A stretch of 64,000 nt of DNA from assembly GCA_031308135.1 (NCBI GenBank), contig JAHLJT010000631.1, forward strand, positions 151,587,425-151,651,424, in the 5' to 3' direction. Both the position numbers and the translations under genes were made by a program. This DNA is from Acheta domesticus. Lineage: Eukaryota > Arthropoda > Insecta > Orthoptera > Gryllidae. The notes under the pieces were generated by a model, which saw only the letters and a list, made by a program, of their open reading frames with translations, made no database searches and was not told the origin of the DNA. Below, one piece after another: positions 54,148 to 64,000 of the stretch; the first letter of the stretch is position 1; the number at the start of each line of letters is the position of its first letter.

Positions 54148-55930
54148 CTATACATATACGCCCGTCTGTCCGTCCTTCGGTCCGTCTGTGAACACTACTA
54201 GCACCTAAACCATACGTAGGACTTTTTTTTCAAATTGAGGAAATCCGTGTCGATCTGGCTCGAGTCGAAGCTTTGAGATTTTCAAAAAGATAAAGTAAAA
54301 TTTGGAGGTATGTACATAAAGTCCCCCGGACATTTTCCAATTTTTTTCAAAACTGGCTCCAATTTTTTTTCTTCAAATTTAGTGTAAGAATAGAGTCAAA
54401 TACACTTAAAAAGACAGCATGGTTAACTCGGGGTTTTTGAAAATTGCAAAAGTTTGGATTTTTTTCAGTCTCTTCCAACAATTACAAAATTAAAGATAGA
54501 TAAAATTCGTTCTCCATGGTAAGTTCATTCATTAACCTCACGCAATTTTTTTTTTTTGAAAATTTAAGTAGTTTTCGCGCAACATTGCGTGCAATATGTG
54601 CAATTTTTAAAAATTACAAAAACAAGATTTTCTCGAAAACAGCTCTGAATTTTTTCTTTAAACTTCTGGTAAGGTTAATGCCTAATGTACTCTACGAGAT
54701 GATATAAATGCCATATTGCTCTATTCTTTTGTTTTTTTTCCAAAATTACAAAACTCATTTTTTTCTTGTTTCTCACGCCGTTAATATTTACATTAGCGGA
54801 AATTTGTTCACATTATAATATTTATGCGTACATACGCTTTAACTAATGTCAAACTAATTGTCTCGAAATCTCAACTTTTTTCTGTGAAAACTATCTCAAA
54901 ATTCCACATTTTCAGAAAAGCTCAAACGCCATTTTCTCAAAAATGGCTCCAAATTGTTTCTTCACACTTTTCAAACTGATAGTGCTAATTGCTAGTGATT
55001 AATATGACGTAAAGTTTATTGTGAGACTTTTTTCGGTTTTTCAAAAATTACACAAATGTATTTTTTTATGATCTGTCACAGCGTTAATATGCACATTTCC
55101 AGCAATTTGTAAACACTATTAAATTTTGGAGTTGATGTTCTTCAAAATGTTCTAATGATGTTTTTCGAAAACGCCAAAGATTTCCGTGAAAAAGAGTTTC
55201 AAATTTCGTAGTTACAGTAGCACGTAAACCCAAATTTCTTAAAAACCGCTCCAAATCTTTCAAAGAAAAATTGACATTTAGGACGAGGTTTTACTATTCA
55301 TTAATATTCTTAAAATAATATTTCCGTTATACTGCTAAGAAACAGAAAAATTAAGAAAATGTTTTAAAAAAAGTACTTTGGGCGGCGGTAGAAGGCAGCT
55401 GGGAAGAGTATGTAGAAAGTCCGAATAGCTATAGAGTAAAGGAAATAGAAAACTAATAAGGGAAAGTCTGTGTCATTCTGTAGCACTAATTCTTCAAACT
55501 TTTGCAACGGATAGTGCTAATTGCATTTAATATGACGTAAAATTTCTTTTAGGCACTTTTTTGTTGTTGTTTTTTTCAAAAATTACACAAATGTAATTTT
55601 TTTAAAAAGGTCTCTCATATCTTTAAATTCACATTACCAGCTATTTGTAAACAGTATTATATTTGTGAGTGTAAGTGCTTCAAATGTCTTCAAATGAAGG
55701 TTTTTGAAAACAAAAATTTTCTGTGAAAAAGAGCTTTAAATTTGGCAGTTTTAGGAGCGCTTGAACGCCATTTTCTTAAAAACGGCAACAAATTTTTAAA
55801 AGAAAATTGACATTTAGGACAAGGTTTATGTGTTCTTGAATATTCCAAAATTAATATTTCCATTCCACAAAAATTAAGAAAATATCAAAAAATGTACTTT
55901 GGGCGGCGATAGATGGCAGCTGGTTTTCTC
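54148..55930 (-). repeat. HINE-like repeats, two joined copies
   Basis: Core GTCTGTCCGTCCTTCGG (54164-54186), ACTAGCACCTAAACC, internal modules in inverse order, first end GTCATTCTGTAGCACTAAT at about 55489. A second truncated set of modules runs to GGCGGCGATAGATGGCAGCTGG at about 55921. Confidence 0.68.
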
Positions 55931-56900
55931 AATGAAATGTATTTATCAAAACTACATCTTCAAATAAGGTTATGCTGAATGTTTTGAAAATACGAGTAGT
56001 TTTTATATAATTTCGTGACAAAAATAATAGCCCACTGCAAATTTACTGAGCTTCAGACAGCTGGATATGTCGTAAATTCGAATGTTTCAATTTTCTATAT
56101 TATTTCTTTGTTCGCTTCTTAAATTAGATCTTTTGTTATACATTTTCACATTATTTTTTTAGAAATTATTTATTTTGAAGTATTTGAAGTAAAAATTACT
56201 AGATCTCAGGGAATAGCGACAATGCACGGAATACAACTATGGGATTCCGTTTCGCGCTCGCGAATTTCTGTGAATTACGTGTCATTGTTGTGACTTGATG
56301 TTGCTGTATGAAAAGTAGCTATAATTGTTCAATTTATGTTGATACTTGCATGAAAATACTTAGTTTTCGCACCAAATGCTGTGCCATTTGTAATGAGTAG
56401 AGTATTTTTGCATGGTCTTAGAATACCCTTCACTAATCATGGCCCTTTGAAATGCATTTCTATATTGTCGGGGTTGTCAGGCTTCTTTTTCCAATACACG
56501 TTTACAAAACTTTTGAATTATATTTTTAAGCAGTTGCAGAATTCACTTAGTTCTGACAACACTGCGATGGAAACAGTGAGTTGTTCGCTTCATGATTGAA
56601 TTGGACGTTTTCAAATAACAACTAGGATGTTAGTAGCGCAGAAAGTGCAACATTTCAATACTACGTAGCTGTTTCCAATAACGCGTGAAAGTACGTGTTG
56701 TTGTTGCAATACTAATTTTCTAAATAAAATGTGTTCATCAGAAACGTCTTCACAAAATATCATGTTGATTTTTTTGAAAATATGGGTATTTTTTGTGTAA
56801 TTTGGCGACAAATGTAAGTCGCCTGCTTTCAATTCACTGCGGTTCGTGAACGTAAAATGAATGATAGTGCTACGAACTTGGATGTTACGCAAGTTAGAAT
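55931..56900. repeat. Repeat family Y, with a second diverged unit
   Basis: Same series as 25791-26420 (ATGAAATGTATTTATCAAAAC; ACAATGCACGGAATACAAC at 56219). At about 56715 the start series reappears in diverged form (AAATGTGTTCATCAGAAACG; GGCGACAAATGTAAGTCGC), so units are arranged in tandem about 780 bp apart. Confidence 0.5.
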
Positions 56901-57921
56901 TTGTATATTATTTCAATTAATTATTATGATTTATTTTATTAATATTTAATTTATATTATTCATTTTTAATTGCTGCTTTTGTGTTAATCTGGATACGAAT
57001 AGGTGGGAGGTCATTGTATCTTGTAACCCATTGTAGCGCCGCACTGATTACAGAAGTCGATAATGACGGCTGCATGTCGTTCGCGGTAATATAAACTAAT
57101 ACTATTATTTGTAGAATATTAAACACTAGAGAACACTTAATAACACTAGGCACAACATTCTCACTTTTGTACATAAATTACGAATATCACTATAAAATCG
57201 TCATATCACGTCAGAGTTTTTAAATATACGGTAACTTTATTCTGTATTATACCGTATTTTGCTATTAATGCAAATAACTCGTACATTTAAATAGCATCCA
57301 TAAGATAGTAGAATCAATACACATAAAATTTATTCAAAAATAAAATATTGGTTGAGTTCATCTATGCCACTTTCATGAGATATCAACAAAATTAGGCATT
57401 CGTGTCCTTTTTACCGAATTTGAAAATTGCTTTCTTTAATCTCGCGTGTGGTAGTCGCGTTCAATTGCAGGTAGGTCTTTATAGGTCTGAGTGAGTTGTG
57501 AAAACCAGTCACGTGCACCCTCATATTTCTTACTGCACATCAGTCATAGAAAGGAAATATTTTAACCCCTACATTATCGAAAATCCCTTTGTAGTGTTTG
57601 AGTAAGCTGGATTGTGCGTGTGTGCGGATGTGCAGTTCCGTCACTCACGGTTAGAACACTTCTCATGCAGCAATCCACACATACGAAGTGACCTTCGATG
57701 CGTCTCAGTCTCCTGATGGGGAACAGATAATTTGTTTTCAGATTCCGTCACAATATTCTAAGACATTTCCAAAAACCCGTTTTTTTTCGTGTTTTGGCTG
57801 TGCTTTCTTGTTGAGTATGCGGGGGACTAAACCAATACCACCTAAACAGATATACTATGTACGTGTCTCTCGTCAGACGCAGAGCCGAACGTGTTTTCCT
57901 AAGCGCTCTACCTGCTGCAGG
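56901..57921. other. AT-rich stretch and possible LINE 5' UTR
   Basis: 56901-57550 is anonymous. From about 57600 (GTGCGTGTGTGCGGATGTGCAG) composition shifts and leads into LINE ORF1, so 57600-57921 may be its 5' UTR. The ORF1 frame is open upstream to 57688 but that segment is not protein-like. Confidence 0.35.
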
Positions 57922-59091
57922 ATGGTGTCGACGGAGCAGTGGCGAGCGGCTATCGGCCGATGGGTCAGGGGCTGCCTGCCGCGCGGTGGCGGAGCCCGGG
58001 GGAGTGCGCAGGGGCTGGGGCTCCTTGCGAGCGTGCTGGGCGCGGCGGTGGTGGCGGTGCTATTGGCGATTGGTGGGGTGGAGCTGAATCCCGGCCCTCC
58101 TACTAACGGCGATATCATCGACACCATAAATAGGAATCACCGAGAAATGATAGACAGAATTGATGTTTTGCAGGCCAGGGTCGCATCGGCAGAGGGTACG
58201 GTGCAGTCGCTGCAGACAGCGATCGAGCGGCTGGCACGCAAGGTTGATTACCTTGAGAACCAGTCGCGACGTAACAACATCATTGTTACTGGCATCCCGG
58301 AGCAGCAGAACGAGTCGTGGGCGGATTCGGAAAGGTGCATTCTGGGTCTAGCAGAGCAGCTGGGTGTCAGGCTGGAGCTACACGACATCGAGCGCGCGCA
58401 CAGGACCGGACGACGGCGCCACGGACAGCCACGCATGATTGTAGCCAAGCTGGTGTCATTCAGGAAGCGGGAGGAGCTGCTGCGTGCAGCCCGGGAGTAT
58501 CTCTCCCGGAATTCTAGTGTGCGCGTCCGTGAGGATTTGAGTTGGGCAGTGCGGCAAACGCGTAAGGCGTTGATACCTTTCTTGCAGGAGGCGAAAGCTA
58601 GCAAAAGGCAGGCGTCGATTCGTTTCGACAAGCTTGTCGTGTCGGGGCGTAGCTTCGTCCTAGGCGAGCTGTCGGCCCGTCCACGGGCGTGGGAGGGGGT
58701 GGAACGGCGGGGTCCCGTTGGCTCGGCGAGGGGGCAGAACCCTAGGAGGGCGGACGCCCCCGCCGCGCTAGCGAGCGCCTCTTCGCGGCCTTCCCAGCCC
58801 GCGCCTGCGGCCGTGGCCGCGGCCGCACCCGCGGCAACGCCCCGTTCTGGGGTGGTACGGGGGACTGCTGACCCCGCGGCTTCGCGGGAGAGGCGTCCTC
58901 GCTCGCGGTCGCGCCGGAGGTCTCGTTCGCGATCCCGGCGGAGCTCGCGGAACTCGGCGAGTTCCGGTCGGTTCGCGGCGGACAGCTTGGAGCGGCCGTA
59001 CACGAGGGCGATGGCTGCTTCAAACATCTCGCAGCAGAAGGAAACCCGCGGTGAGTCGGAATCCAATAGTTCGCCGAATAGACAAGAATAG
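57922..59091 (+). CDS. LINE ORF1 protein with 2A-like N-terminus
   Basis: An RNA-binding chaperone of a non-LTR retrotransposon, expected to coat the element RNA. I start it at ATG 57922 (MVSTEQWRAAIGRW), giving 389 residues; the upstream in-frame ATG at 57688 adds 78 residues of poor quality. A hydrophobic stretch (about 32-50, LLASVLGAAVVAVLLAIGG) leads directly into GVELNPGP (52-59), a 2A-type motif with Gly for the usual Asp. A coiled coil follows (about 66-112), then an L1-ORF1p-like RRM (LENQSRRNNIIVTGIPE, about 110-185) and C-terminal domain (RAHRTG..., VRVREDLSWAVRQ...). The tail is Pro/Ala-rich, then an Arg-Ser block (SRSRRRSRSRSRR). The stop is TAG at 59089, in frame with ORF2. Confidence 0.85.
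   Translation: MVSTEQWRAAIGRWVRGCLPRGGGARGSAQGLGLLASVLGAAVVAVLLAIGGVELNPGPPTNGDIIDTINRNHREMIDRIDVLQARVASAEGTVQSLQTAIERLARKVDYLENQSRRNNIIVTGIPEQQNESWADSERCILGLAEQLGVRLELHDIERAHRTGRRRHGQPRMIVAKLVSFRKREELLRAAREYLSRNSSVRVREDLSWAVRQTRKALIPFLQEAKASKRQASIRFDKLVVSGRSFVLGELSARPRAWEGVERRGPVGSARGQNPRRADAPAALASASSRPSQPAPAAVAAAAPAATPRSGVVRGTADPAASRERRPRSRSRRRSRSRSRRSSRNSASSGRFAADSLERPYTRAMAASNISQQKETRGESESNSSPNRQE
58070..58101 (+). other. 2A-like ribosome-skipping motif, imperfect
   Basis: Encodes LLAIGGVELNPGP followed by Pro. 2A peptides (D-V/I-E-x-N-P-G-P) cause ribosomes to skip the Gly-Pro bond. This copy keeps E, N, P, G, P and the hydrophobic upstream context but has Gly in place of the conserved Asp. 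2A-like sequences are known at the N-terminus of APE-type LINE proteins, for example in sea urchins. Confidence 0.6.
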
Positions 59092-59625
59092 GTCATAAGG
59101 ATAGGATGTTGGAACATCAAAGGTCTAGGCTCTAAGCTCGAAAATCATGACTTTCTGAGCTACATAAATATGTTTGACATAATAGGTCTCGTTGAAACTT
59201 GGTGGAAGGAAGGTGAAATTTTAAATGTACCTGGTTTTTCAGCCGTATGCAAAAACAAAAAACGCAGAGGGGAAAGAGGCCGGTATCCGGGCGGTGTTGC
59301 GTGCCTATTTCGCGCTAGGTTAATGCATTTTATTAAGGAAATTCCTACAAATTCAGACAATTTACTATGTATTAGACTAGTAATGCAAAATACGGACATT
59401 TCGCTGATATTTATTTACCGGCACCCATAGGGCTTCCGTTATTTCTCTCCCGTAGCATTCGGCGAAATCAATGATTTCATAGACACGTTGAAGCAGAGGT
59501 ATCCGAATACCGACTTACTAGTGTTAGGTGATATGAATGCTCGAATTGGCAATGAGCAGGAAGTGTTCTCGGACTTTGATCGGCAGATGCGAGAGCAATA
59601 CGAGAAAAAGCAAAGACCCAGTCTT
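59092..59625 (+). pseudogene. LINE ORF2: APE-type endonuclease, first part
   Basis: Directly after the ORF1 stop, in the same frame: VIRIGCWNIKGLGSKL (endonuclease start with the WN.. motif), IIGLVETWWKE (catalytic Glu), GGVACLFRARL and IYRHP. A TAG at 59428-59430 is followed in frame by FDTLKQ-type text and LLVLGDMNARIG (catalytic Asp/Asn). A one-base shift near 59590-59620 moves the frame. The first Met in this frame (59170) lies inside the domain. Confidence 0.75.
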
Positions 59626-60289
59626 CAATAACGAGGGGCAGGAATTGTTGGAATTATGCGACAGATTTAATCTCGAAATATTAAACGGTAACCATGGACA
59701 GGATACAGAAGGAGAACTCACGTTTATTAGTGGAAATGGGGGTAGTGTAATAGATTATGCTCTGTTGTCTCGCGAAATAATAAGCAATTTATTAGATTTT
59801 GTGATCGAGTTACGGGCTGAATCCGACCATTTGCCTGTGTGCGTACATTTAGCGGTAAACGCCACTGAACAGATATCAACAGAGGTGCGCGCGGGAGCAA
59901 CGGACTCGGAATTAGCAAGAAAACGGTTTACCTGGAAAGAGGATAGGCGGCAGGAATCTGAGGAGGCTATTCTTAACTCGGCGGGATGGGCGCGAGAGCT
60001 GCGGTCGCCTGAGCAGCAAACAAAGGATTTAGAAGGGCGGCTCTTCAGCGCAGGAAGAGGCATGCGAAAGTGGGGGGTAGGAGGAAGGGTACTGATCCAA
60101 GGGTGGTTTAGCGAGGAGTGTCGCGAAGGCAGGTGTGAAGCAATATTAGCCTTAAGGAAGTATAGAAGCGTGGGAACAGGTGAAGCGAGAAATGCATACT
60201 TGGTATTACGCAAGCTGTACGAGGCTACAATTAAGAAATCGAAGAAATCTTGGCAGGAAAGTGAGGCAGCAAGAATAGACGCTATGTAA
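59537..60289 (+). pseudogene. LINE ORF2: endonuclease C-terminus and linker
   Basis: The usable part starts at about 59600: KDPVFNNEGQELLELC, GELTFISGNGGSVIDYALLS and AESDHLPVCVHL, where SDH is the catalytic His block that closes an APE domain. A linker with Lys/Glu/Arg-rich helices follows to a frameshift near 60285. Confidence 0.75.
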
Positions 60290-61275
60290 AGAACGATCTA
60301 AGTAAATCAATCTGGGACGTTATCAGATCTCTGCGTAGTAATATAAATGCACGTAATGCAATTTCAGCAGACGCGTGGGTGCAGTATTTTTCACGAACGC
60401 TCGCAATAGCTGACATTGAAAGAGGGGCAAATATTTTCACTGAACGGGTTGTGCCTGAATTAGATGAACCGTTAACGTGGAATGAAGTGAATAAAGGAAT
60501 TTTAGCCACGAACACTAGAAAAGCTTGCGGCGCGGATGGCATTCCGACAAAATTTATTTCGGAGTTGTGGAACTTAGATCCGGAGAGTATTCTGAATCTG
60601 TTTAATAGCATTCTTGATACCGGGTCGTATCCAGAAACTTGGAGTACAGCTATTCTCCAACCTATTTATAAAAATAAGGGCGATACGAGTTGCCCAGAAA
60701 ATTATCGTGGCATTAGTATTTTACCAGCGCTAAGCAAATTGTTCTGTAAAATTCTTAACGTTCGACTGAGCGACTGGGCGGAAAAGTATAGTAAAATTTC
60801 AAAAATGCAAGCAGGTTTTAGGAAAGGCTTCGCGACCACCGACAATATCTTTGTGTTAGATACACTAGTAAAACAAGCGCTTTCACGTTAACGAGGCCAT
60901 TTTTATTGCAGTTTTGTGGATTTCGAAAAGGCGTTTGATTCAATCAACAGAGAATCGTTATGGCGAAAACTAAATGAACTAGGCATCTCAAGTAAAGTTT
61001 TAACGGTGTTACAGAGTATGTACAGAGAAGTAAATTTCTGCGTCAAGTGCGGTGACGGAAGTACAACGCAAAAAATAAAATCAACAGTAGGGTTAAGACA
61101 GGGTTATCCTCTTTCACTTATGTTGTTTATATTGTATATAAATGATTTATTGACATGGGTACAGGAAACCGACACATCTGCACCGGCAATTGATGGCCTG
61201 AAAATTCCCGGATTACTTTATGCGGACGATTTAGTTCTAGCTCAGAAACGATTGAGGGATTACAGTCGAGTTTAA
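60290..61275 (+). pseudogene. LINE ORF2: reverse transcriptase core
   Basis: From KNDLSKSIWDVIRSLRS (about 60288) the frame carries ACGADGIPTKFI, LQPIYKNKGD...ENYRGISIL, MQAGFRKGFATTDNIF, then a TAA at 60889-60891. It continues in the same frame with FVDFEKAFDSINRESLW (first catalytic Asp), GLRQGYPLSLMLFILYIND (the usual QGCPLSP altered) and LLYADDLVLAQ (YADD). A frameshift at about 61255 follows. The RT is of the CR1/L2-related type as far as the eye can judge. Confidence 0.8.
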
Positions 61276-62413
61276 ACACCCTAGAAAGATATAGTGTAGA
61301 ATGGGGACTAAAAGTAAATATTCAAAAAACGAAAATTGTTGTCTTCAATAATGGGTTTATTTGGGGTAACAAAGATGAAATGGTATTACGCACAGGAGGA
61401 ACTCGACCGTGTTAAAACTTTTACTTATCTTGGTGCAAAATTCGCTATGAACGGGGGATGGAATAAACACATAGTTGCGACTCATAGTAAAGGAAGAATT
61501 GCTCTCAAAGAAATCGGTTGCGTAATGCGTAGAGTACCGGAATTGCCTTTAAAGGTGTGCGACACAATGTTTAAATCGCTAGTGCTCCCAGCAATGAATT
61601 ACGGGGCGGAAATCTGGGGAGTGGACAGAATAGACAGATTAGAAAGCATCGAAACATGATTATTATAAATTAATTCTCGGAGTCTCTAGATTCGCAGCTA
61701 ATGCCGGCGTCTTAAGAGAGGTAGGTAGTGTAGGAATTTGGAAAGATTTAAAAATGAAAGCCATTAAGCTTTGGATTAGATTAGCAAGTGAAGAGTCTGA
61801 CACGCTTATTCGCAGGTGCTTTAGAGCGCAATTACAGGAAAACGATCAGCGCTATTGGGCGTACAAAGTGAAACGGGTACTAGAACGCGCAGGTTTGGGA
61901 GACTGTTTCTCCTGAAATGGTTGAGAATAGGGGAACACGGGAGATAGAACGGTTAATTTCAGAATCGACTTTCGGATATTAAAAGGCAATGATATTTTGG
62001 CAGCATCGGCAGAAAAATGTTCGTTAGTGGTACAAACTCACACGAGTTCCTGTATGGGGATGCGAAAGTTACGTACACACACTAAAAAGGGATGCAAGAG
62101 GGGGATACGCTTGGTTTAGGGTAGGAGGGTGAATGAAGAATGAAGAATTCGAATGACAATGGAATCTGTGTACTTTGCGGTGATAGAGAAGATTGGATCC
62201 ACATCCTGTTAAATTGCTGCTGCTACAGAAACTTGGAGAGGAAAATGGATGGGAATGGGGAACTATTGCTTCCAATTCAGAAACATAACGCTCGCTCAAA
62301 ACATATTAGCTGATAATAGATCTCACTTCATGAAAGAATTAGGAACATTTTTAGGAAAGGTTCGAACTGTCAGGGAAACGGTAATCAGGGAATGGGAAAA
62401 CAGCACTGGTTAG
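61276..62413 (+). pseudogene. LINE ORF2: thumb, C-terminal region and zinc finger
   Basis: Pieces in alternating frames: LERYSVEWGLKVNIQKTK (61285), a shift near 61380, VKTFTYLGAKFAMNGGW (61411), a shift near 61655, YKLILGVSRFAANAGV (61662), and GICVLCGDREDWIHILLNC (62162-62218), a CCHC-type finger (CX2C, His, Cys) usual at the end of such proteins. The last frame ends EWENSTG and TAG at about 62411. At least eight disruptions make the element inactive. Confidence 0.7.
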
Positions 62414-62706
62414 TACTACGAGCGGAGCCTAGACTGGAGATGAAATAATTAATTCAATAAGCAAGAGATAATTAAGTTAACTAGAAAGGTAATCAGTAAT
62501 GCTAATCATTAATATTAAGTAGTAAGTTAGTAATAATTAAATTAGTCAGTATGCGATAATTAAGTTAATTAGTAGTAAATTGTTCGAAGAGGCGGTGGTG
62601 CGGGCGATCTTCTGTGGCGGTGTTTGATTTCAGAGGCTGAGGAGGCCAAAGACTGGATAGAGAAGATGCCCACGCCAGGAAATAAATAAATAGTTTAGAA
62701 AAAAAC
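62414..62706 (+). other. Probable LINE 3' UTR
   Basis: Repeated TAATTAAGTTAATTAG-like text, then GGCTGAGGAGGCCAAAGAC and AGGAAATAAATAAATAG. The end near 62700 is inferred from the AAATAAATAAAT tail; no duplication was found. Confidence 0.4.
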
Positions 62707-62950
62707 AACTAGTAGTTTAGCATGTACTCGTCTTCTGACGGCAGGTTTTTCCCCCTTCAGGGTTTTTTTCCTAAGCCGTACCTTATGGTCTCCTTTCCGC
62801 GGCTTTGATGCGATGAAGAGACCATTAGGGGTGAATGCCAGAATTCGAAAGGTTAGAATGCGATAGGATGTAGGTATTGTAATGGCTTAAAGGCCTTCAG
62901 CCTTGCCACATAGTTAAAAGAACTGAAATTTTGTATCAATGTGTTATAAT
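62707..62950. other. Short unassigned spacer
   Basis: No supported feature. Confidence 0.4.
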
Positions 62951-64000
62951 TACCTATTAAATAAAAAAATATATGTACGTGGCGTTGAATAAACACCAGT
63001 TCCAATACCGACGTAGATGAAAACGACGAGAAAGACGTAGACAAGGACGAAGAGAAAGTCGGAAAGACAGAGGAAAATGTAGATAAAGACGTAGAGGAAG
63101 AATGAGGAAGACGAAGAAACAGACGAAGAGAAGGACGAGAGACGAAGAAAAAAGAAGAGAGCGAAGACGAAGAAGAAGACGACCAAGACGACGAAGAAGA
63201 ATAAGCCACCGACGAAGAAGACAAAGAAAGACGAAGAAAAAGACCGAAGAAAGAGACCGACAAAAAAGACGACGAAGAGGACGACGAAGAAGATGGTGGC
63301 GAAGAAAAGGAAGAAGAAGAGGAAGGAGACGAAGAGGAAGAGATAAAGACGAAAAAGACGAAGTAGATGACGACGAGGAAGAAAAAGACGAAGACGAAAA
63401 AGAAGGAGAAGACGAAGGAGACGACAAAGAGAAGACGAAAAGGAGAAAACAGAGAAGTTGAGGACGCAGAAAGAGAAGAAGGGGAAGAAGAAGAGTAAAA
63501 AGTCGAAGAACAGGAGAAAAAGAAGAGAAAAACGAAGAAGAGGGAGAAAAGAAGAAGAAAAGGATGAAGAAGAGGAAGAAGTAGAGGAAGAAGAAGAATA
63601 TGAAGAAGGAGAAGAAGAGGAAGAAGATGAAGAAGAAGAGAAGGAAGAAGAAGAAGAGGAGGAGGAGGAAGTAGAAGAGGAGGAAGGAGAAGAGGAGGAA
63701 GAAGAAGAGGAGGAAGATGAAGAAGAGTAAGGCGAAGAAGTGGACGGCGAAGAAGACGGCCAAGATGAGGAAGGTGACGGAGAAGACGACGAAGAACAAG
63801 AAGTGGAAGTAGACGAAGACGAAGAATAAAACGAACAGGAACACGAAACGAAACAGAAAACGAAGATGGCGAAAAACCGACGAAGGCGAGAAAGAAGACG
63901 AGAAGAAGACGACAAAGAAGACGAAGAAGAAGACCGAGATAAGACGAAGAAGACGACGATGACGACCAGGAAGGAGGAGGAGGAGATAACGGAGGAGAGG
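62951..64000 (-). repeat. Degenerate GAAGAC/GAAGAA array with conserved flank
   Basis: About 1 kb of imperfect GACGAAGAAGAA-type units running out of the window. Its left flank at 62973-63020, reverse-complemented, reads TCATCTACGTCGGTATTGG... and matches the flank of the 12.2-12.7 kb array. It is a longer, opposite-orientation copy of the same dispersed unit. Open frames (Ser/Phe/Leu or Lys/Glu/Arg runs, up to 321 codons) are repeat artefacts. Confidence 0.8.

Noticed and set aside
62950..63915. Long Ser/Phe-rich and Lys/Glu-rich frames up to 321 codons
   Set aside because: Translation of a degenerate GAAGAC array; overlapping frames on both strands and no unique sequence.
1..64000. CRISPR array or bacterial-type defence locus
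   Set aside because: Tandem repeats here lack unique spacers of constant length and no associated genes exist; the sequence is eukaryotic.

Overview
This is a gene-poor, repeat-dominated piece of eukaryotic DNA, almost certainly from an arthropod and probably from an insect with a large genome. The evidence is a mariner transposase of insect type, tRNA-headed SINEs, several non-LTR retrotransposons, a Ty3-like solo LTR, PIF/Harbinger-like and hAT-like elements, and many dispersed elements built around a (GTCY)n core like the Helentron-associated 'mini-me'/DINE type known from arthropods. No bacterial gene layout, rRNA, functional tRNA or CRISPR array was seen. The AT-rich background is broken by short CpG-rich islands. 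The species cannot be named from the sequence.

Layout. 0-13 kb is mostly anonymous AT-rich DNA with a few GC islands. Some of these have exon-like reading frames next to splice-site-like motifs, best at 4658-5085 on the minus strand. A CTTCGTC-rich array lies at 12.2-12.7 kb. From 13-17 kb HINE-like repeats are split by a Harbinger-type element (14959-16368), which itself carries another HINE-like copy. From 18-26 kb there is a near-complete SINE, further HINE-like copies, a 1310-bp solo LTR (22408-23717, 4-bp duplication ATCC) and a long-hairpin MITE (23908-24274). From 27-30 kb a decayed non-LTR reverse transcriptase is cut by a 429-bp TIR element (29037-29465) that holds an exon-like segment. 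From 30-39 kb HINE-like copies form a macro-palindrome. One copy hosts an RTE-like LINE (32658-35971, minus strand), which in turn hosts an apparently intact mariner (33065-34394).

From 39-42 kb there is a SINE inserted in a SINE, then a non-autonomous hAT-like element (40962-41609) with a perfect 8-bp duplication. From 43-52 kb are more HINE-like copies, including a young 260-bp duplication. At 52.3-53.5 kb a TATA box plus initiator stands directly upstream of about 54 copies of a 16-bp minisatellite, followed by AATAAA. From 57.9-62.7 kb lies a long LINE: its ORF1 has an N-terminal hydrophobic segment and a 2A-like motif, and its ORF2 is decayed and separated from ORF1 by one in-frame TAG. 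The window ends in a GA-rich array that shares a specific flank with the 12.5-kb array.

The only intact, confidently recognised protein-coding genes are the mariner transposase and the LINE ORF1. No host gene could be identified with confidence; exon candidates are listed at low confidence. The main value of the window is its nested insertion history, in which several target-site duplications are readable to the base, and three oddities: the promoter-driven minisatellite, the 2A-bearing LINE with its single-stop ORF1/ORF2 junction, and the TIR element carrying an exon-like segment.
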